From assembly GCF_001411555.2 (NCBI RefSeq), contig NC_049907.1:38369482-38433481 (forward strand): 64,000 nucleotides of DNA, read 5' to 3'. Positions 23,245 through 35,389 of the stretch are shown one piece after another. Below the pieces are notes generated by a model that saw only the letters and a program-made list of their open reading frames with translations, made no database searches and was not told the origin of the DNA. The stretch is from Juglans regia (Eukaryota; Streptophyta; Magnoliopsida; Fagales; Juglandaceae). Within the stretch, counting starts at the first letter, position 1. Every line of letters begins with the position of its first letter. The position numbers and the translations under genes are program-made.

Positions 23245-23847
23245 CAACTAAATGTCCAGATTTTGGTTGAATTACACACATCTGGTTCAAGCTTCACTTT
23301 TGGTTGAATGTGTGAAATTCACTCTTCGATGTAAAGTTTCAACCAATTATTTTTAGTTCACACAACCACCAGATCTTCATAGTCCGAACCTCGTGTGTGG
23401 ACTACACTTTTTAAGCTATGTCAAGCTCTCTTTAATTTTAAATGAAGTTCATAACTGGTTGTGAACTTCATTTTAAATGTTGGGGCTTATCTGGTTAAGG
23501 GGCACAACTTGTTGATTGATTGGGTGTGAAGCCCCAACTGCAGGTGCTATTCTTGCTGATATTAAGTGTTTATCTACATGATTTGAAGTTGTTAAATTTC
23601 GTTTTAAGAAACGACTTTAATATTCATGTTTATCAATAAATGTATTCCAAGAATTCAAATATTATGTGATATTAGATGTTTATCAATAAATGAGAAATTC
23701 ATAGAACTATAATCCTTGTGTATTCTTTAATATTCATGAATCCAACCCAAAGAACAAGTTCGTGGGCCCATAAATTACTTTTGCGGTGCCTGATATTTTA
23801 ATGGGCCTCCAATTAAGGTTTGCCAACTTATGCCCATATGTCTTCTA

Positions 23848-23901
23848 TGATTGTGGTCAATTCAAATTGGTGGAGGTTCCCATTTGAATAGACCACAATC
23901 A
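23848..23901. repeat. 20-bp inverted repeat with 14-base loop
   Basis: Positions 23848-23867 and 23882-23901 are reverse complements with one mismatch, separated by 14 bases. It could fold as a compact hairpin in RNA or DNA. Nothing ties it to a known small-RNA gene. Confidence 0.8.
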
Positions 23902-24455
23902 ATCTTATTAACTTAAAATTTTATGATGTTCTATGGTGCTAAAGTCAACTACAAGGAATCATGTCATCTTCAATTTTCCATCTAACTTACATGATCTGGA
24001 CAGAGAAGATTCTACAACATATAATTCTAATTCTTATTTTTAAATTTAAGGACACCTTCCTTCCTCCTTAACCCAACAAAAGTAAAGACAAGTTTTTCAT
24101 TTGTAATTACTTCTTTACCTTCCTTCAATCGGCAAGGGGATTGCTAAAATATCGGAGAGAGTTGAACTTACACCTCACAAGTTGATAAATCATCACCTAC
24201 TCTTTCAAACCCTAAAACCGTCCATCCAAAAATAGTATTTATATGAAGATTGGAATATGGGCGGGCGGCTTGCTATTAGGTGTTTATCTACATGATTTCA
24301 ACCAATACTATTTTGTTTGATGGACAATGTTTGCATTTAGTTTCAGCTTTTAAGGTTCCAATATAGGGTATAACATTATTTTACTTATCCTATATTCTCA
24401 TATTCAACCAAAACATTCGTATTTCTCCTAATAATGTTGCATTCATTTTAATTAG

Positions 24456-24707
24456 ATGTACAAAGGTTGGATGCATTTAACCTATAGGTTTAGGTCCGAG
24501 GAATATGGCCAAAGGGTTAGGCAATTTCTCAGAAAGGCGAGAGCTCATGCGGGTGGCAACAATAGGGTGAGGTGTCAATGTCGTACCTGTTCTAATAATT
24601 TATTTCAACCTATAAGTGAGGTTGAACGTCATTTATTTATGACCGGTATCGATCCAACTTACATTGAGTGGATATTTCATAGGGAGCAAGAATCTATGAA
24701 CTTCTGA
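24456..24707 (+). pseudogene. Transposase-associated domain fragment (CACTA type)
   Basis: An 83-residue frame starts YKGWMHLTYRFRSEEYGQRV and includes the cysteine pair region VRCQCRTC, then EVERHLFMTGIDPTYIEWIF. This matches the Transpos_assoc domain that precedes the TNP2 transposase in plant En/Spm elements. The frame ends at a TGA and acidic DDSDDHG-like sequence follows, as expected after this domain, but the transposase itself is absent. It may be a decayed fragment or a short domain-only protein. Confidence in the domain is high and in function low. Confidence 0.75.
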
Positions 24708-25848
24708 GATTATGAGAAAGATCTTGATGACAGTGATGATCATGGTTACATTGATGACATAGATGATAAACTATGATGTTGGGGTTGCAGACAAGGAGGG
24801 CTTGCTATATTTATGTAATATGAACTAACTCTCATGCGTCAGTGAAGAAGACAAAAGGGATTGTGCTATATGCATAATGTCGGTGTTAAACTGTTTATTG
24901 TGGTTTGCAATATTGCTTTCACTGGTTATTTGTATACATGATATTAAGTTCTGGTCCAATACTTGACTGAATGGTAGGAATTAATCCAGTGCTATTTATT
25001 ATTAATTGAGATTTTATACGTGATTTGTGTACACAGTCCCATATTCCCATACGAGGTTTACCAAATTGGTTTGGTGGGATCCGTGTACCTATAAAATAAA
25101 TTGTGCTAGTTTTACCAAGATTAGTATAAGAACAGATGCCCCAAAAATATTCACTATAATTTTTCTCTTCATGCAAAATATGGTAAAAAAAATATTAACA
25201 ACGTTGTTGATGCAATAAATGATGTTGTGTCTAAGTTTATTTGCTATGAGCCTAATATTGTCAGATAGGGACACCAAAATGTTGGCTCTAAAATTAAGCC
25301 TTTTGTGGCAATTGTTAAATACGGCGATTATTATTTTGTTTTTTGCGGCGACATACAATGACACATTTGCGATGACACCAGGTAGCTGCTAATAATTCCT
25401 CGATGATCAGTAGATAATAGATGACATACATTTGAGGCACCAATTTGCAATTTGCGATGATAAAAATTTTGCAGTTAAATGATATATTTGTATCTAAACA
25501 AAGCACAATTGTGACGGCGAAAATTGCGCTGCTAATAATTAATTTTTGTGGCAAAATAATGACACAATTGCGACATAAAAATAGCACTGTAATTAGTTTT
25601 ATTAAACCATTTGGTTTTGTATATGTGGCATACACTTCCCTTATTTGCGGCAACATATTTTTGCCACAATTAATTGTATATTTTTCGTCCTATGTCCATT
25701 TCACCGTAAAATAATTTATGAAACCTGTATTTTACAGCCATGATGCGGTGATAGAATTTGGACATAAATATGAAAATGCGGCAATGGAAGCTAGTCTTTG
25801 TGGCAACAATATGCGCCACAAAAAGGGGATAATGTTGTAGTGAATTTC

Positions 25849-25961
25849 ACTTTCATTTCATTAATGTGACACATTTATCACCATTGGATAATAGAGAATC
25901 ATCAAATAAAAGATTACCCAATGATGATAAATGTGTCACATTTTACATAGTGGGATGAAAG
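25849..25961. mobile_element. Foldback MITE between two CACTA-like ends
   Basis: ACTTTCATTTCA at the left is answered by TGGGATGAAAGT at the right. Inside, AATGTGACACATTTATCA (from 25863) is answered by GATAAATGTGTCACATT (to about 25943). The whole 113-bp unit could fold on itself. No flanking duplication is clear. Confidence 0.65.
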
Positions 25962-25975
25962 TATGATCGTAATGT

Positions 25976-26503
25976 CACTACAACAAATTTGCCTATTTTC
26001 CACAAGTTCTTTTCCAAGACAAAGCTGGTGGAAAATACTTGATGTTACAAACAATGTCTGTGGGAAAAAAAATCAACCTTTCATCATGAAATAATATTCG
26101 ACGACCAAAAAGTTGTCAATAAAACTAACTTTTTGTGGCAACTTTGTGTTGCCATAAATAAGTCTGTCGTATAAGACACTTAAATCACAGTTTTAGCAAG
26201 AATATACTAACTTTTTGTAGCTTGCCACCGCAAATAAGTATTCCGTATAAAACATAGAAAAAAGAGTTATTCTTAATCTTCACCCTTGGATTAGAGTTAG
26301 AATGTAGGGTTAGGATCACTTGGATAAACCCTAATTCCCTCCCTTATTTCCTCTCTCCCCCTACCTCTAAGCGCCATCAACCCCCCAAGCCGAAAACTTC
26401 CCAATGCCCCTCCTTGCAAACTAGCTAGCACTACCGTCGCTGGCAGCCTCTCTGGCCAGGCCAACCACCCCCATCATCTCCCTTGCCCTTCACTCCCTCA
26501 ACG

Positions 26504-26535
<32 letters not shown>

Positions 26536-28346
26536 AACCACCACCACCACCCCCTCTCATCCCTCTCGATTTGACTTTCCCTCTCTTAGATCTCTCTGCC
26601 TTCCATTCTCTTCTTTGTCTCTCTCTCTAGATTAGGGCTCCGCCGCTATCATCCTCCACTGCAGCATAACATCATGGTCACGAACAGCTCCTCTGTGTAC
26701 CTCTCTCACTTTCTCATACGCCGATCAACCCTAACGTCTCCCTCATCCCCTTGTTTGTTTTCCTCTCTCGGTAGCTATCTCTGTGCCGTCACAAGCCGAT
26801 AGTTCCATCGTGATTTCCTCTCCCTTGTTGTGTGAACCTTCTGAGACCTAACCGAGGCGCCCAACGCCAACAATCCAACTCCTTTGTGCCTAAACCGAAA
26901 CCCCAATTTATGGAATATTTTCTATCCCTTGCATTTAAAACTGTCGTGTTTGTCAAGCTGCAGTTGTGATGTAGATTGAAATATGGTTGTGATTTGTGTA
27001 TCTAAGAAATTATTGTGAATGTGTTGTGTTGTGAACCCTGGATTTTGAATGGTGTGTTTGTGGTGTGGCTATGTGTAGTATGAAGTGATGGGGATTAAGT
27101 GTGAAGCTTGTGGTGTGGTTGTGATTGTGAAGTGGTGGGATTACTGTGAACGATACCCTGTAGAGTAGTTGTGATATGGTTGTGCAGTTTGAAGAGATGG
27201 GCATTATTGTGCAGTTTGTGAAGTGATCGGATGCCATGTGCGAAATGATGAGATTAAATGTGTAGTTGTGTTGTGGTTGTATGTCCTATGAAGTATGGGG
27301 ATGTGTTGGATATTCTATATGGAGTTTAATTGGACTTTGTATTGAGTATGTGTGTTTAGTTGAATGATATGGTGTTTGATTCCAAGGACTAAAAAAGTTT
27401 GTAATTCGACAAATTTTATATTTTTAATGTCTTTGTTTCATGTGACAAATGTACGTGTTAATTTTTTCACCATCCATAATATGGATGCTAAAGGACCAAT
27501 GAGACTAGTTTTCAGCGCTTTTGTTTATGAGGAAGAATCTAGAAATTATGAGTCGTAAGGTTCTTGGAATTCTTGATGTTTTAGGTTTAACAATTTATCT
27601 TAAGCCTTTATAGAAAAGAAAGTTTTGTCGTGGAGGTGGTTTGATGTCTGGTTTAAGCTATTGTGTGTTTATCTAAACAGCAATCCTAGAGCATCAATAT
27701 ATATGTCCTGGCTTGGGTTTGATCTAGCTCAGCTGGAGGCTGTTTATATTTTTAATATAAGAATCCCTTATGTGGCTGCATGTATACCCAACCACGATCT
27801 TTGGCTGCCAGTCAGGTTCAGAGGGTCTTATTGAAGTCTTTTCACAAATGGGTCATGGAGTTTGGAGTCTCTACAGTGATCTTGTATAATGGGGATGATG
27901 ACTGATGTCTCTTTTTTTTACACTAATAAGTAAAAGCAATTGTATTATAAGTGGTTTTTTCTCTTGTTTCTTGCTCTTGGGGAAAAAAGGTTGGGCTATC
28001 CATATTTAGCATTTGATCTTATTATTGGACGGTAGTGTTCTATTGACTTGTATGCAGAGAGAGAGGGCCTTTAATAATTCGTTTTTGTTGGTCTTATAAT
28101 GAGATATGTTGTTTTTACAATACTAACTTCTTGTTTTGAATTTAAAAGGAATGATTCGTCAATTATTCCTTTTTGTTTTTATATATTTTCTTAGCTATAT
28201 TAGACAATTTTTTGTAATTATTTTTTCTCAGTCTCATCTTTTTTTGCTTTTACAATTATTTATTTTTTTCTAGCATTTGCCACGAATACATCTCATGGCA
28301 AATACTTTTTTTCCTAAAAGAGCTTTTGTCACCCAATGTTCTAATG
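25976..28346. mobile_element. Second CACTA-like element (right end tentative)
   Basis: CACTACAACAAATTTGCC at 25976 is a canonical CACTA left terminus, followed by sub-terminal GTGGCAAC / TTGCCA repeats. A degenerate right end may be AATGTTCTAATG at 28335-28346, next to TTTGCCACGA repeats (28275-28310). The interior contains CT-rich, untranslated-leader-like DNA and no transposase. The left end is firm, the right end is a guess. Confidence 0.45.
26511..26535. repeat. (CT)n microsatellite
   Basis: A pure 25-bp CT run lies in a CT-rich, leader-like stretch (26340-26640). Confidence 0.95.
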
Positions 28347-28459
28347 GGTAAATAATAAATGAGAAAGTAAGGAAAAAAATTCAAATAAATTTAAAATAAG
28401 AAGTTAAAGTGAACCTAATAAAAAGTTAACAGAAGTAATAGATTCAACTTATTTAGCTA

Positions 28460-28690
28460 CGTTTGGATGTTAAGATAAGTTGAGTTGAGTTGTGAATAGT
28501 AGTATTTTATGGATCCCATTAAGATAGGTTTAACTTTTTTAGATTAAGATGGGCTTAAATTTTTAGGTTAAAATATATGAAGTAGGTTGATATAAGTTTA
28601 ACTTTTTTTTATGGAAAACTAAAAAAGTAGTAGATCTATCAATGATTGGTTTGAGATGAGCTAAGATAGGTCTATCTTCCAAACACAACG
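28460..28690. mobile_element. MITE with inverted GTTTGGA ends
   Basis: The left end is CGTTTGGATGTTAAGATAAG and the right end is ATCTTCCAAACACAACG, with GAGTTGAG and GATGAGCTAAGAT inside. It resembles the AT-rich family in its ends but has a different core. Confidence 0.5.
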
Positions 28691-29125
28691 AGGCAACATC
28701 AAAATGAATGTATGAAATCGAAATATTTGATGCAAAATAAAATAACAGTAAGAGAAATATATGATCCAAAACATCTTGGTTAAATATATGTAGATTTCTA
28801 TCGATGTGAAAGAAATGGTTTTGCTTCAATGACTTTTTTTTAATTGAAACAAATACAGATTGATCTTAATTTTTTTGAAAAGAATTTTATGAATAGCTAG
28901 TATGAATTTGAGCTTATTTGTGAGAATTTTTTTTACATGGGTTTCTTCTTAAAGTCACGTGAAGACCAAAAGCCCAGTGTCCTCCCCCCTCGGCCCCTAT
29001 GATTAAAACCACCAAATCCTAAATTTCTTCCTCCTTTTTTTCTCTATCTCTCTTCCCTATTCCTCTTCAGCGCCGACACCCTCACCCATTTCTCACAAAC
29101 CTCTCTCTCTTAAAACAGTTCCTTG

Positions 29126-29127
<2 letters not shown>

Positions 29128-29158
<31 letters not shown>
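29128..29158. repeat. (TC)n microsatellite
   Basis: A run of about 31 bp of TC lies in a pyrimidine-rich stretch at 28980-29180. Confidence 0.95.
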
Positions 29159-29161
<3 letters not shown>

Positions 29162-29299
29162 TCTCCCTTCTCTTTGTTCCGTTCGGCTACCACAAACAAC
29201 AACTATCACCCTCCACAAAATTGCATACAACAACGTGTGGTCTGAAGACAAGCAAGGAAAACAACAGCTTTGAGATCTAGATACAAAGATTTCTAAGAT

Positions 29300-29740
29300 C
29301 TACTTGTTTGTAAATTCATCTAGATTTTTTTTTTACATCTAAAAACATAGTTTGTAGATTGTTTTTTAGTTTGCTTTAATTTAATTTATATGGGTATAAT
29401 TTCATATCTACCCTCTTTGTCTCTCAAGACTTCCAAAAGAAATTTTTTTTCCTTAGATCTTAACAATTTCATATCTACCCTCTCTGTTTGACTCTTACGA
29501 ACGATTTTTTTTTTTTAGATTTGAACATATCTGTCTCTTAGGTCCTTTAAAGGAAAATTTGTTTTCCTTATATCTAAACAATTTCAGATCTGCCCTTTCT
29601 ATTTTTTAACTCCTATGAATGATTTTTTTTAGATCTATACATATTTTTTTGAAGATTGTTTTTTAGTTGCTTTAATTAATGTTTATGTGTATATTTTGAG
29701 ATCTACCCTCTTTGTCTCTCCAATCCTCTGGAATATCATA
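29300..29740 (+). repeat. Degenerate tandem repeats around AGATCTACCCTCTTTGTCTC
   Basis: A block like ATCTACCCTCT-TGTCTC followed by T-rich sequence and TTAGATCT recurs about four times (near 29405, 29472, 29585 and 29700) with substantial divergence. Two copies are preceded by GATTGTTTTTTAGTTTGCTT-like sequence. No function is evident. Confidence 0.6.
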
Positions 29741-29782
29741 TTGAGAACAAGTCTCATCATTCCTTATCATTTCATTTGTATC

Positions 29783-29851
29783 ATAGCATATCATGGCATA
29801 ACATATCATGTCATATCTTATTATAGCATATCATGGCATAACATATCATGT
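29783..29851 (+). repeat. 29-bp tandem pair, period 40
   Basis: ATAGCATATCATGGCATAAC plus nine further bases occurs identically at 29783 and 29823. Shorter CATATCATG units surround it. Confidence 0.85.
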
Positions 29852-30512
29852 TTTGTGGCGGTCTAATTTGATGACCCGATCCGACAATGATTCGTTGCGA
29901 TTTTTTTGTTTTTAGATCCAAACATATATTTTACAGAGTGGAATATTACAGATTTAAGAAAATATTATAGATTTGCTTTTGTTTGGTTCATTTCATACAT
30001 GTGTATTCATCCCATGTTTTCAATCAAAGATAAGCCAAAGTATTAGTCAACTTGTGGAAATAAAAACATGTTGAATTGAGAGGAGAAACCAAGAAAAATC
30101 CTACCTTAGCTGATGTCGAGATTCACAAGGGAAAAGTTGAATGCAAATGCCACCAAGAGGTTTCTTGAGAAAGTGGGGAGGGAAATTTTTTTGGAGAAGG
30201 TGCGAGCAAAGTAATTACAAAATTGACAAATTCAATAAAAGTACCGTAAATAAACAATAACGACAATCAAAAACAAATGCAAATACCAAAAAAATTGCAA
30301 TTCCTTGATGAAAGTAGGGGAAAAAGTAGAAATAAATTAGTAAACGAAGAAATATTGTTCAAAGCATTCGACTCCCCACCATCTGAACCCTATCTACAAT
30401 CCTAATCGTTCTCTCTGTCGGCGAGCCCGTTTCAACTCCATGGTCAATTTCTATCCAAAAGAGAGTATACATGGTAAGGTAAAAGAATGTACACTATGTG
30501 TTGATGGTAATA

Positions 30513-30710
30513 CCTTGTTTGATTACGTAGTTCCGATTAGATGAGATGATGTATTTTATTAAAAGTTGAATAAAAAATTCTTATAATATTATTTTTATTT
30601 TAAAATTTAAAAAAATTAAATTGTTTATTATATTTTGTGTAGAAGTTAAAAAAAATTGTAATAATTATATAAAATAAGATGAGATGGTTTGATATTACCA
30701 AACCAGCCCT
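30513..30710 (-). mobile_element. AT-rich MITE family copy
   Basis: It is inverted relative to the 6446 copy. TTGTTTGATTACG stands at the left and CCAAACCAGCCC at the right, with the AAAAGTTGAATAAAA ... TTTATTATATTTTGTG core between. Confidence 0.6.
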
Positions 30711-31090
30711 AAATGATTGATTCTCATCAAATGGGAGTTCATTAAAGCCATTATATATGTCCATTTTTCTCAAATTTCTATAACATTTCCAATAAAGTCT
30801 ATTGTTCTAACTCTATGGAGTAATGAGATCTCAAATTATATTTGGTTAGTAAGGTGATCTTAGATGACCTTATTACTATTTATTATTATTTATAATTTAT
30901 TTTTTATTTTTGATTTTTTTTCATTGCTATTTATAAATCAGCTCAACATGTGAAGGTAAACTCAACATCACAATGAGTACGAGATGAATCCGTCTTTTGA
31001 TGTCATGAAATCATCGATTTGCACAAATTCTACATGTGAATCTGTACTATTTTAGAAACACGGGAAGGTACTATTTGATACAAAATGGGC

Positions 31091-31723
31091 TAGGGGTGGG
31101 TAGCGGGGCCCCGCCCCCGCCCCCGCTACCCTGCCCCACTTCCGCTCCGCCCCAGCATGGGGGGGGAATCCCGCTACGCCCATGCGGGGGCCGGTGGCGA
31201 GGAGGGCCTAACCCCGCCCCACCCCCGCTAATATTTATATATATATATTATATATACATATAAACATAAATATATATTTATATTTTACAAATTGTGTATA
31301 TATATAAATATATATTATAATTTGTTAAACTTGTTCACAAAATATGCATTGGTAAATTTAAAAAGTACATAGTTTAAAAATTAATACAATACAATTTACA
31401 TAAAATATGCATTAGCAAATTTAAAAATTACATAAATTTTAAATTATAGTCATATTTACAAAATTTAAATTTATAATTTGGATCTAAAAATATATTTTTA
31501 ATTACTTTTACACTTAGAAATAATTTTTAAATCAAATAAATGTAGTGTTTTTTTAAGTGAAAATAAACGGGACCGAATTGGGAATCCGCCCCGCACCCTG
31601 CCCACCGAGGCGGGGTACCCAGCCCCCGCATCCCGGAGGCAGGGGACGGGAGTGAAAATCCCACTCCCCGCATAGGGCGGGGAAGGGGTGCCCTCACCCC
31701 GTAGGCGGCGGGTAACACCCCTA
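31091..31723. mobile_element. hAT non-autonomous element, 633 bp
   Basis: It is flanked by a perfect 8-bp duplication AAATGGGC (31083-31090 and 31724-31731), the hallmark of hAT transposition. Terminal inverted repeats begin TAGGGGTG on both sides. The outer 150-170 bp at each end is strikingly GC-rich (runs of CCCCGCC), while the middle is very AT-rich. Frames in the GC-rich ends are low-complexity and not genes. Confidence 0.9.
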
Positions 31724-31784
31724 AAATGGGCTCTAAGCACAAGATTATGTTTAAACTTAATTACAAAATCGAAGTTTGGTTTCT

Positions 31785-31824
<40 letters not shown>

Positions 31825-32494
31825 GTGTGACGAGGAATATATATAAATATATATATGTCGTATAAGATATGCATTTTCTTAGAAAATAAATGAGAGTCTT
31901 ATAATATTTATAAATTATATTATTGTAAGATCTAAATATTGGGCAGAGAGTCTCTTCCACATCGGCACCAAAAACATCGATTTCAACCCTTTTAATTCAA
32001 TTTTTTTTTTTTTTTTTTAACACATGAAACCAAGAGAAAGATGGACCCCTCATATTGGACGTGCCAACTTGGTTTGCAACTAAAGGTAAGAACTAGTGGA
32101 CAGCAATAAAATAGAAGAGTTAATATTAGTTTTTCTTTTTATGGAGATATGGAGATTCGATCCCCAATTATCTCTTTACGAGAAGAGACAAGTATCATCT
32201 AGGCAAAAATAAATCTATTTATCGATTTCTTAGTTACTCTTTTTTATCTCAATAATTAAAGAAAAGTTATATTCAACATTTCTATATCACACACTATACA
32301 TAATTTTTTTTATTTTTTATTTATTTTGTCTTGTGGATGACGAGTATAACATTTTTTTAATTTAGCAAGAATAAAATAATATATATATAAATTATATGTA
32401 ATGTGTGGTGTAGAGATAATGTGTATAAGAGTTCATAACAAAAATGAATATAGAATTATGGTTTACTTTCTATGTTGCGATAAACAATTAAAGC

Positions 32495-32692
32495 CTTATT
32501 TGTTTTTGTATATGAGATGAAATGAGTTGAAATTAAAGTTAAAAGTTGAATAAAATATTATTAAAATATTATTTTTATTTTAGGATTTGAAAAAGTTAAA
32601 TTTTTTATTTTATTTTATATGAAAATTTAGAAAAATTGTAATAATTAGACGAGATAAGATGATGTGAGTTGACAGAAATTATGAAAACAAAT
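32495..32692 (-). mobile_element. AT-rich MITE family copy
   Basis: ATTTGTTTTTGTATATGAGATG at the left and GAAAACAAAT at the right form imperfect inverted ends. The core AAAAGTTGAATAAAATATTA is shared with the other copies. Confidence 0.6.
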
Positions 32693-34834
32693 GAGTTAAA
32701 AAATTTGGCATCGTAATCGACTGGAAGTAGATTTTTAGAATTAGAGTATGATGTTAGATATTTATAAGAGTAATGTTACATATACTTATAGTTTTTCTTA
32801 CAAGACTCATTTTATTAGTTTTTTTTTTAATTTCAAATTTCATAATTTTTAGAATATTAATAACTGACATGTGGAGAAATAAATTTTTTATAAATTTTTC
32901 TGAAGTACATTTAGCATTTTCCTTTTTATAATATTCTCATTTGAAATTCAAGTTGGTTAATTTAATCCAAACACGAAACAATCATAGTCTTTATTAAAGT
33001 TGAATTTCAAACCCTAATATGATGAATTTTAGATCCTCTAGAACTTGTTAGAAAACTCAATGGAATTAGGTAATTCCCTGAAGATTTTTGGAAACTCGAA
33101 AAGGTAGAATCTTAAACTTTCATACACAATCTTCTAGAGTTGATTAAAATATTTGTTATTGTTTTAGAGTAATGCTATATACAGTCGTGGAGTGTGTAAG
33201 TACTGTACAATTGTTTTGAAAAAGAGCGGGATCTACTATTAAATTTTTTTAAATAACAACTCAATTTTTTTAAATATTAAAATAATAATATCTAACAATA
33301 TTTTTTTCAACTTTCATATTTTATATTTCACCTAAAATTATTTCATCTCATATTTGAGTCCAAACTCGCCTAAATGCTACGACATTCTAGCTTTTTGTTA
33401 CGGGGGAGAGTTTGAAATATCAAATAGATGTTTTATATCTTCAATTCATTTGATTATTGGTATTTCATCGCTGTTCTTTTTTGTTGCCAGCCATCACAGC
33501 GATCACATTACTTCATGAAAGATGACAGTATACCTCATGGTTTTGACTTCTCATATATTTGATTTTAATTTAATTATTTAAAAAATAATATATTATTTAA
33601 AAGAATACAATTTATACTAAGGAATACGTCCAACAATAAATGGTAGGCGCTATAGTAGTAGGAGGTATAATATTAAGAAAATAGAAAGAAAAAGTAGGTA
33701 TCGAAGAAAAGTGTGGAGGTAGACATGAATCACGGAAAAATAGAAATTATGGTATGTAAGAAAATCAGGATGCGTTTATGAATGAGAGATAAAATGGGAA
33801 ATACCATTAAGCATGGATGGTGTTATTTATATTTTACCATTAAAAGTTATATCATTAAAATTGTGAATAATATTATATACAATTGTAAATTATATAAGCG
33901 TTATACAATCGTTTTGAAAAAAAATATGATCTATTATTAAAAATTAATTATTTTTTTTATGTAGACTTAATATTTACTTATTCTAAAAACATTATGCGAT
34001 ATTTGTGTATTCAATAATTACAAATATTACCATAAACACTTTTACAACGTTTTTTTAATCCTAATTTCCAGTGTAGCCTACATGCCAACCACCAATATTT
34101 TTTGATTGAAAAAATCTATTAATTATCTTAACTTTCATCATCCTCCCATCATCTCGTGATGTGACATTAGATAATAGGTTTATAAATGAAATATAATAAA
34201 TAATCTTTAATCATCTAATGACATATCATAGAATGATAAGAAGATGATAAAAATTAGAATGATAAGTAGCATTACTCTTTCTGACCATGAGCTTCGAAAC
34301 CAAAGATCTATAGCATATTTTCGTGCAGTGCAAAAGCCATGCACATTAGTGTTAGTAACTTAGTGCGCGTGGCTGTCACAACCAATATCTCGACTCCGTG
34401 AAATATCTAATATTTATTTATTTTGAATAATAATAGTTTTATCGTTCCTTATAATTTTTTTACAACTTTTTAATAGAATAATATTGTTTTAAATTTCAAA
34501 TACATCAAATCATAATCAAAGTTAAAATAAATATTTAAAAAATATTATTTTATTAAAAAATGTAGAAAAATTGTAAAGAAATAGCAAAGCTATCATTTGC
34601 CTTCTTTTTAAGCTCTTCCACACGTATCCAAGTAGTAAACAAGAAATATGAGGAGTTTTGTTTTTCTATTAATAGGTGTTTGGAAGTTGGAACTCATTTA
34701 TCACCTTCTCTTGGATCTCTCCGCTTTATGGGAACGAATCAATACTTTCTTTTGTTGGGAGTGACTTTTGTCGACTTACCTTTATATGAAAATGGAAGGA
34801 GGCAATATTTTGTACACTGAATTTATATGGGATG

Positions 34835-35148
34835 TGTTAAAATAAAAATTAATTAAAATATTATTTTTTAATATTATTATTATTTTAAAATTTTAAAATT
34901 TTAAAAAATTAAATTATTTATTATATTTTACATAAAAATTTAAAAAAATTATAATGATAAGATAAATTGAGATCTATCATTTTTGTACAATGAGTTGATA
35001 TGAAAGTTAAATAAAATATTATTAAAATATTATTTTTTAATATTATTATTATTTTAAAATTAAAAAAATTAAATTATTTATTATATTTTATATAAAAATT
35101 AAAAAAATTATAATAGTAAATAAAATATTTATCGTATCCAAACCATAC
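34835..35148 (-). repeat. Two adjacent partial copies of the AT-rich MITE family
   Basis: Both 34835-34976 and 34991-35148 contain AAAATATTATTTTTTAATAT, then AAATTATTTATTATATTTTA, then ATTATAAT. The second ends near ATCCAAACCATACC. They look like tandem or nested insertions. Confidence 0.6.
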
Positions 35149-35389
35149 CTAACGCTATTGCTTATTCCAACAGCTACTTTTATGATTGTCATCGGACCAT
35201 AAACGAAAATAAAAATTATAATTTTGTTTTAAAAAAAATATTTTATAAAATATATTATTAAATAAATATTACAATCATAAAAAATTTTATAAATATTTGA
35301 ATAAAACATTTTTATGACCTACCGTAAAAGTAGTCGTAAAATATTAAAATGGTTTTGTTAAACTGTTTTGAGATACTATTTTATTTTAG

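Larger units (their letters stand above)
22313..25842. mobile_element. CACTA-like element (non-autonomous)
   Basis: The right end (reverse complement CACTACAACATTATCCCCTT) is a canonical CACTA terminus. The left end TACTATAACAGATGTCCTTT aligns to it with a few changes. Both sub-terminal regions carry GCGGCAA / GTCGC / TTGCCGCA-type repeats (for example 22352-22470 and 25310-25800), and the middle has a transposase-associated-domain frame. No TNP2-type transposase core is visible. The flanking 3-bp duplication is not clear (TTT versus AAT), so the left boundary could be wrong. Confidence 0.6.
28347..31090. other. Intergenic DNA with several repeats, no gene seen
   Basis: No coding region is supported. 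It contains a MITE at 28460, a (CT)n tract, degenerate repeats at 29300-29740, a 29-bp tandem pair at 29783 and an AT-rich MITE copy at 30513, each listed separately. Confidence 0.6.

Noticed and set aside
31036..31742. Proline- or glycine-rich frames in the GC-rich blocks
   Set aside because: They are products of the GC-rich ends of the hAT element, not genes.
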